Below, piece after piece: positions 61,836 through 64,000 of a stretch of 64,000 nt of DNA. Below the pieces are notes generated by a model, which saw nothing but the letters and a program-made list of their open reading frames with translations, was not told the DNA's origin and did no database searches. A program made the position numbers and the translations under genes. Every line of letters starts with the position of its first letter. Within the stretch, counting starts at the first letter, position 1. The stretch is from Brevibacterium zhoupengii. GTDB taxonomy: Bacteria; Actinomycetota; Actinomycetes; Actinomycetales; Brevibacteriaceae. The stretch is from the NCBI RefSeq assembly GCF_021117425.1, contig NZ_CP088298.1:2046001-2110000 (forward strand), in the 5' to 3' direction.

Positions 61836-62738
61836 GTGATCCCGGAACTTCTGCAGACCGCTCTGGCGCGTGCACTGGCGAGCATTGCCTCAGCACGAGG
61901 AGTCGCCAGCGACCGCATTCCGGATCCGACCCTTCGTCTGTCGCAGCCACTGCGACACGGACACTGGGTCTCGCCGATCGCACTGCGCAGTGCCGCCGTA
62001 CTGAACACCGACTCGAGGACCCTGGCCGGGGAGATCGCGGCCAGGCTGCACGATGACCTTTCGATCGCCGAGGTCGAAGTCGCCGGTCCCGGGTTCCTCA
62101 ACATCACAGTCAGCCCCGGCGCCCTCGCAACCGGCGTCGCCGAGATCGTCGCTGCTGACGGACGCTTCGGCCCCGACCACAGCGTTGCAGCAAGCATCGA
62201 TGCCGTCATCAACCAACGAATCTCCTCCCGCCGCGTGCCGCAGCCTGGGCAGCAGACCATGGGCACCGACATACTTCGGTACGTGGCCGCACGCGAGAAC
62301 TCACCGTCTGCACACTTCCACGAGGCCGGACTGTGGCGCAGAGCCCACCCAGACAACCCTGTGCACTACGTCCAGGTCACGCACGCCACCGCGTGCCGAG
62401 TCCGTCGTCGTGCAGTTGCAGCGGGCATCGACGCCACCGCGTTCGACCCCACCGCACTGAGTGATGACACCGAGACGGCACTGGCTGCGGCACTGATGGA
62501 CTTCGTCGCCACAGCAGTCCGCGCTGCCTCGACCGGTGAACCGCAGCGCATCGCCTTGCTTCTTGAAGCCATCTCCCAGCTGTTCCGTGACTGGACCCAG
62601 GCTTGCCCTGTGACACCGAGTCTCGATGAGGACATCACGCGACTCCACGCTTCGCGGCTGGTCCTTGACCGAGCCGCCATCATCGTCCTGGCCACAGGAC
62701 TTTCACTACTGGGCGTTTCCGCCCCGGAGAGGATGTAA
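61836..62738 (+). CDS. ArgS-related protein with N-terminal and DALR-like domains (NrtL type)
   Basis: A 300-aa protein. The first 110 residues match the ArgS N-terminal domain (VEVAGPGFLNITVSPGAL). The catalytic Rossmann core with HIGH and KMSKS motifs is missing; the second half contains the DALR-like helical part (ALMDFVATAVRAASTGEPQRIALLLEAISQLFRDW and ASRLVLDRAAIIVLATGLSLLG). This is the actinobacterial NrtL form, known to precede lysA. It overlaps lysA by one base (TAATG). It probably does not charge tRNA, so it may regulate or bind tRNA-Arg; not shown. Confidence 0.85.
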   Translation: MIPELLQTALARALASIASARGVASDRIPDPTLRLSQPLRHGHWVSPIALRSAAVLNTDSRTLAGEIAARLHDDLSIAEVEVAGPGFLNITVSPGALATGVAEIVAADGRFGPDHSVAASIDAVINQRISSRRVPQPGQQTMGTDILRYVAARENSPSAHFHEAGLWRRAHPDNPVHYVQVTHATACRVRRRAVAAGIDATAFDPTALSDDTETALAAALMDFVATAVRAASTGEPQRIALLLEAISQLFRDWTQACPVTPSLDEDITRLHASRLVLDRAAIIVLATGLSLLGVSAPERM

Positions 62739-64000
62739 TGCCTGCTCACATCGCCGGCACCATGCACGCCACCCCTGCACCCGTGTGGCTGCCCTACCCC
62801 GATGACGTCAACGCGCTCCTGCCCAGCCTGTGGTCGGACAACGTGACGAAGTCCGACGCCGGTGTCCTCACCATCGCCGGGCACCCAGTCACCGATCTCG
62901 CCGAACGCTATGGCACCCCGACTCTCGTCATGGACGTCGCCGACTTCAAAGCCCGCGCGAAGAACTACGTCAGCGCATATTCGGCTGCCTTCTCCGACGA
63001 CAAGGGTCTGGCCGGGGTCGACGTCTTCTATGCAGGCAAGGCCTTCCTGTGCACAGCCGTAGCACGATGGGTCCACGAGGCCGGCTTGGGCGTGGACACA
63101 TGCTCTTTGGGAGAGATGATGGTGGCCCGCGCCGCCGGCGTGCCGGGGGAGAGGGTCGGCCTGCACGGCAACAACAAGTCTGCTGCCGAGCTCGAATACG
63201 CCCTTGACTACGGTGTGGGACGGATCTTCGTCGACAGTCTCGACGAGATCTCCCTCCTCGAATCGATCGCCGCCGCACGTGGAGTCCTTGCTCCCGTCAT
63301 GCTGCGCGTCACGGTCGGGGTCGAGGCTCACACGCACGACTTCATCGCCACGGCTCATGAGGACCAGAAGTTCGGTCTCTCCGTCTCTGCCGGCACCGCG
63401 GCGAAGGCCGCCGAGGCTGTGGCGAATTCAGCGCACCTGCGTTTCGACGGACTGCATTCGCACATCGGCTCGCAGATCTTCGACATCTCCGGATTCCAGG
63501 TCGCCGCCGCCCGCGTCCTGTCACTGCGGGCCGAGATCATGGCCGAGCACGGTGTCGATCTGCCCGATGTCGACCTCGGCGGCGGCTTCGGCATTCGCTA
63601 CACCTCACAGGACACACCGATCCCGGTGGCCGAGATGGCCCAGGAACTCGCCGAGGTGGTGGCAAAGGAGTGCCGTGGACTAGGCACGAACGTGCCACGG
63701 ATCTCCATCGAACCCGGGCGCGCGATCGTCTCTCCCTCGATGTTCACCCTCTACCAGGTCGGCACCGTCAAAGAGGTCGACACCGATAACGGTGTGCGCA
63801 CCTACGTCGCCGTAGATGGAGGGATGAGCGACAACATTCGGACAGCACTCTACGACGCCGACTATTCGTGTACCTTGGCAAATCGGAACTCCGGTTCCGA
63901 ACCGGTCATCGTCCGTGTCGTGGGCAAACACTGTGAGTCCGGTGACATCATCGTCCGCGACGAATACATGGGATCCGATGTGTCCTCCGGCGATCTCGTC
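62738..64000 (+). CDS. lysA: Diaminopimelate decarboxylase (runs off the window)
   Basis: At least 421 codons; the stop is beyond the window. PLP fold-type III alanine-racemase-like barrel: DVFYAGKAFLC with the Schiff-base Lys near residue 96, LHSHIGSQIF, DLGGGFGIRY, ISIEPGRAIV (phosphate-binding), and GKHCESGDIIV near the end, the usual active-site Cys in the second subunit. The last step of lysine synthesis: decarboxylation of meso-DAP. The ATG at 62738 overlaps the NrtL-like gene's stop, so both are co-translated. Confidence 0.95.
   Translation, partial: MPAHIAGTMHATPAPVWLPYPDDVNALLPSLWSDNVTKSDAGVLTIAGHPVTDLAERYGTPTLVMDVADFKARAKNYVSAYSAAFSDDKGLAGVDVFYAGKAFLCTAVARWVHEAGLGVDTCSLGEMMVARAAGVPGERVGLHGNNKSAAELEYALDYGVGRIFVDSLDEISLLESIAAARGVLAPVMLRVTVGVEAHTHDFIATAHEDQKFGLSVSAGTAAKAAEAVANSAHLRFDGLHSHIGSQIFDISGFQVAAARVLSLRAEIMAEHGVDLPDVDLGGGFGIRYTSQDTPIPVAEMAQELAEVVAKECRGLGTNVPRISIEPGRAIVSPSMFTLYQVGTVKEVDTDNGVRTYVAVDGGMSDNIRTALYDADYSCTLANRNSGSEPVIVRVVGKHCESGDIIVRDEYMGSDVSSGDLV

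Overview
The window is a high-GC actinobacterial chromosome segment, best matched to Brevibacterium or a close relative in Micrococcales. This is inferred from gene content: a fused 2-oxoglutarate decarboxylase (Kgd type), a SigR/RshA thiol-stress pair, GuaB1, the tiny ribosomal protein bL37, the UPF0182 and DUF2342 families, and an ArgS-like protein in front of lysA.

Left chromosomal part (1-26.5 kb): a YgjP-like metallopeptidase, a NUDIX hydrolase and a DUF2342 metalloprotease; a PDZ/Lon-like protease coupled to UPF0182; an iron-siderophore binding lipoprotein with a DtxR-type box; an alkyltransferase-like protein; two initiator tRNA-fMet genes, each with its own hairpin terminator; YceI; a leftward block aminotransferase-hisN-rsgA-aroA-doxX; sigR-rshA; bL37; an SGNH hydrolase behind kgd; guaB1; two CNNM/CorC-like membrane proteins; and a VanY-like D,D-carboxypeptidase with MtrA-like sites upstream, next to tRNA-Arg(CCG).

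Integrated element (26,541-57,134, about 30.6 kb): it sits in tRNA-Arg(CCG). A 47-bp copy of the tRNA 3' end recurs at the far end beside a tyrosine integrase. The left 15 kb is mostly defence-like cargo, visibly more AT-rich in places: two diverged paralogue pairs in direct orientation that each enclose opposite-strand genes, a serine recombinase with an unknown partner, an SRA plus PD-(D/E)XK nuclease, a possible glycosylase-fold protein, a DUF4062 protein, a DUF4365-like nuclease, a membrane protein, and a type III-like Res/Mod pair. The right half is the maintenance and transfer module: a TrbL/VirB6-like membrane protein, an AlpA-type regulator, ArdA anti-restriction protein, an XRE regulator, a lipoprotein, a cluster of TGTAGCG repeats (candidate origin), relaxase and MobC with a candidate oriT, an SF3 replication helicase, an excisionase-like protein and the integrase. 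No VirB4, VirD4 or FtsK-type ATPase is present, so it looks like a mobilizable island (IME) that replicates and borrows a transfer apparatus.

Right chromosomal part (57.2-64 kb): a MacB-like ABC exporter (ATPase plus FtsX-type permease), a CynX-like MFS transporter, an ArgS-related protein without catalytic core (NrtL type), and lysA, which runs off the end.

The most interesting stretches are the paralogue 'sandwiches' at 26.9-34.3 kb, the iteron-like array at 49.55-49.82 kb, and the matching integrase-arm repeats at both ends of the element. All identities quoted were counted by eye; no database search was possible.
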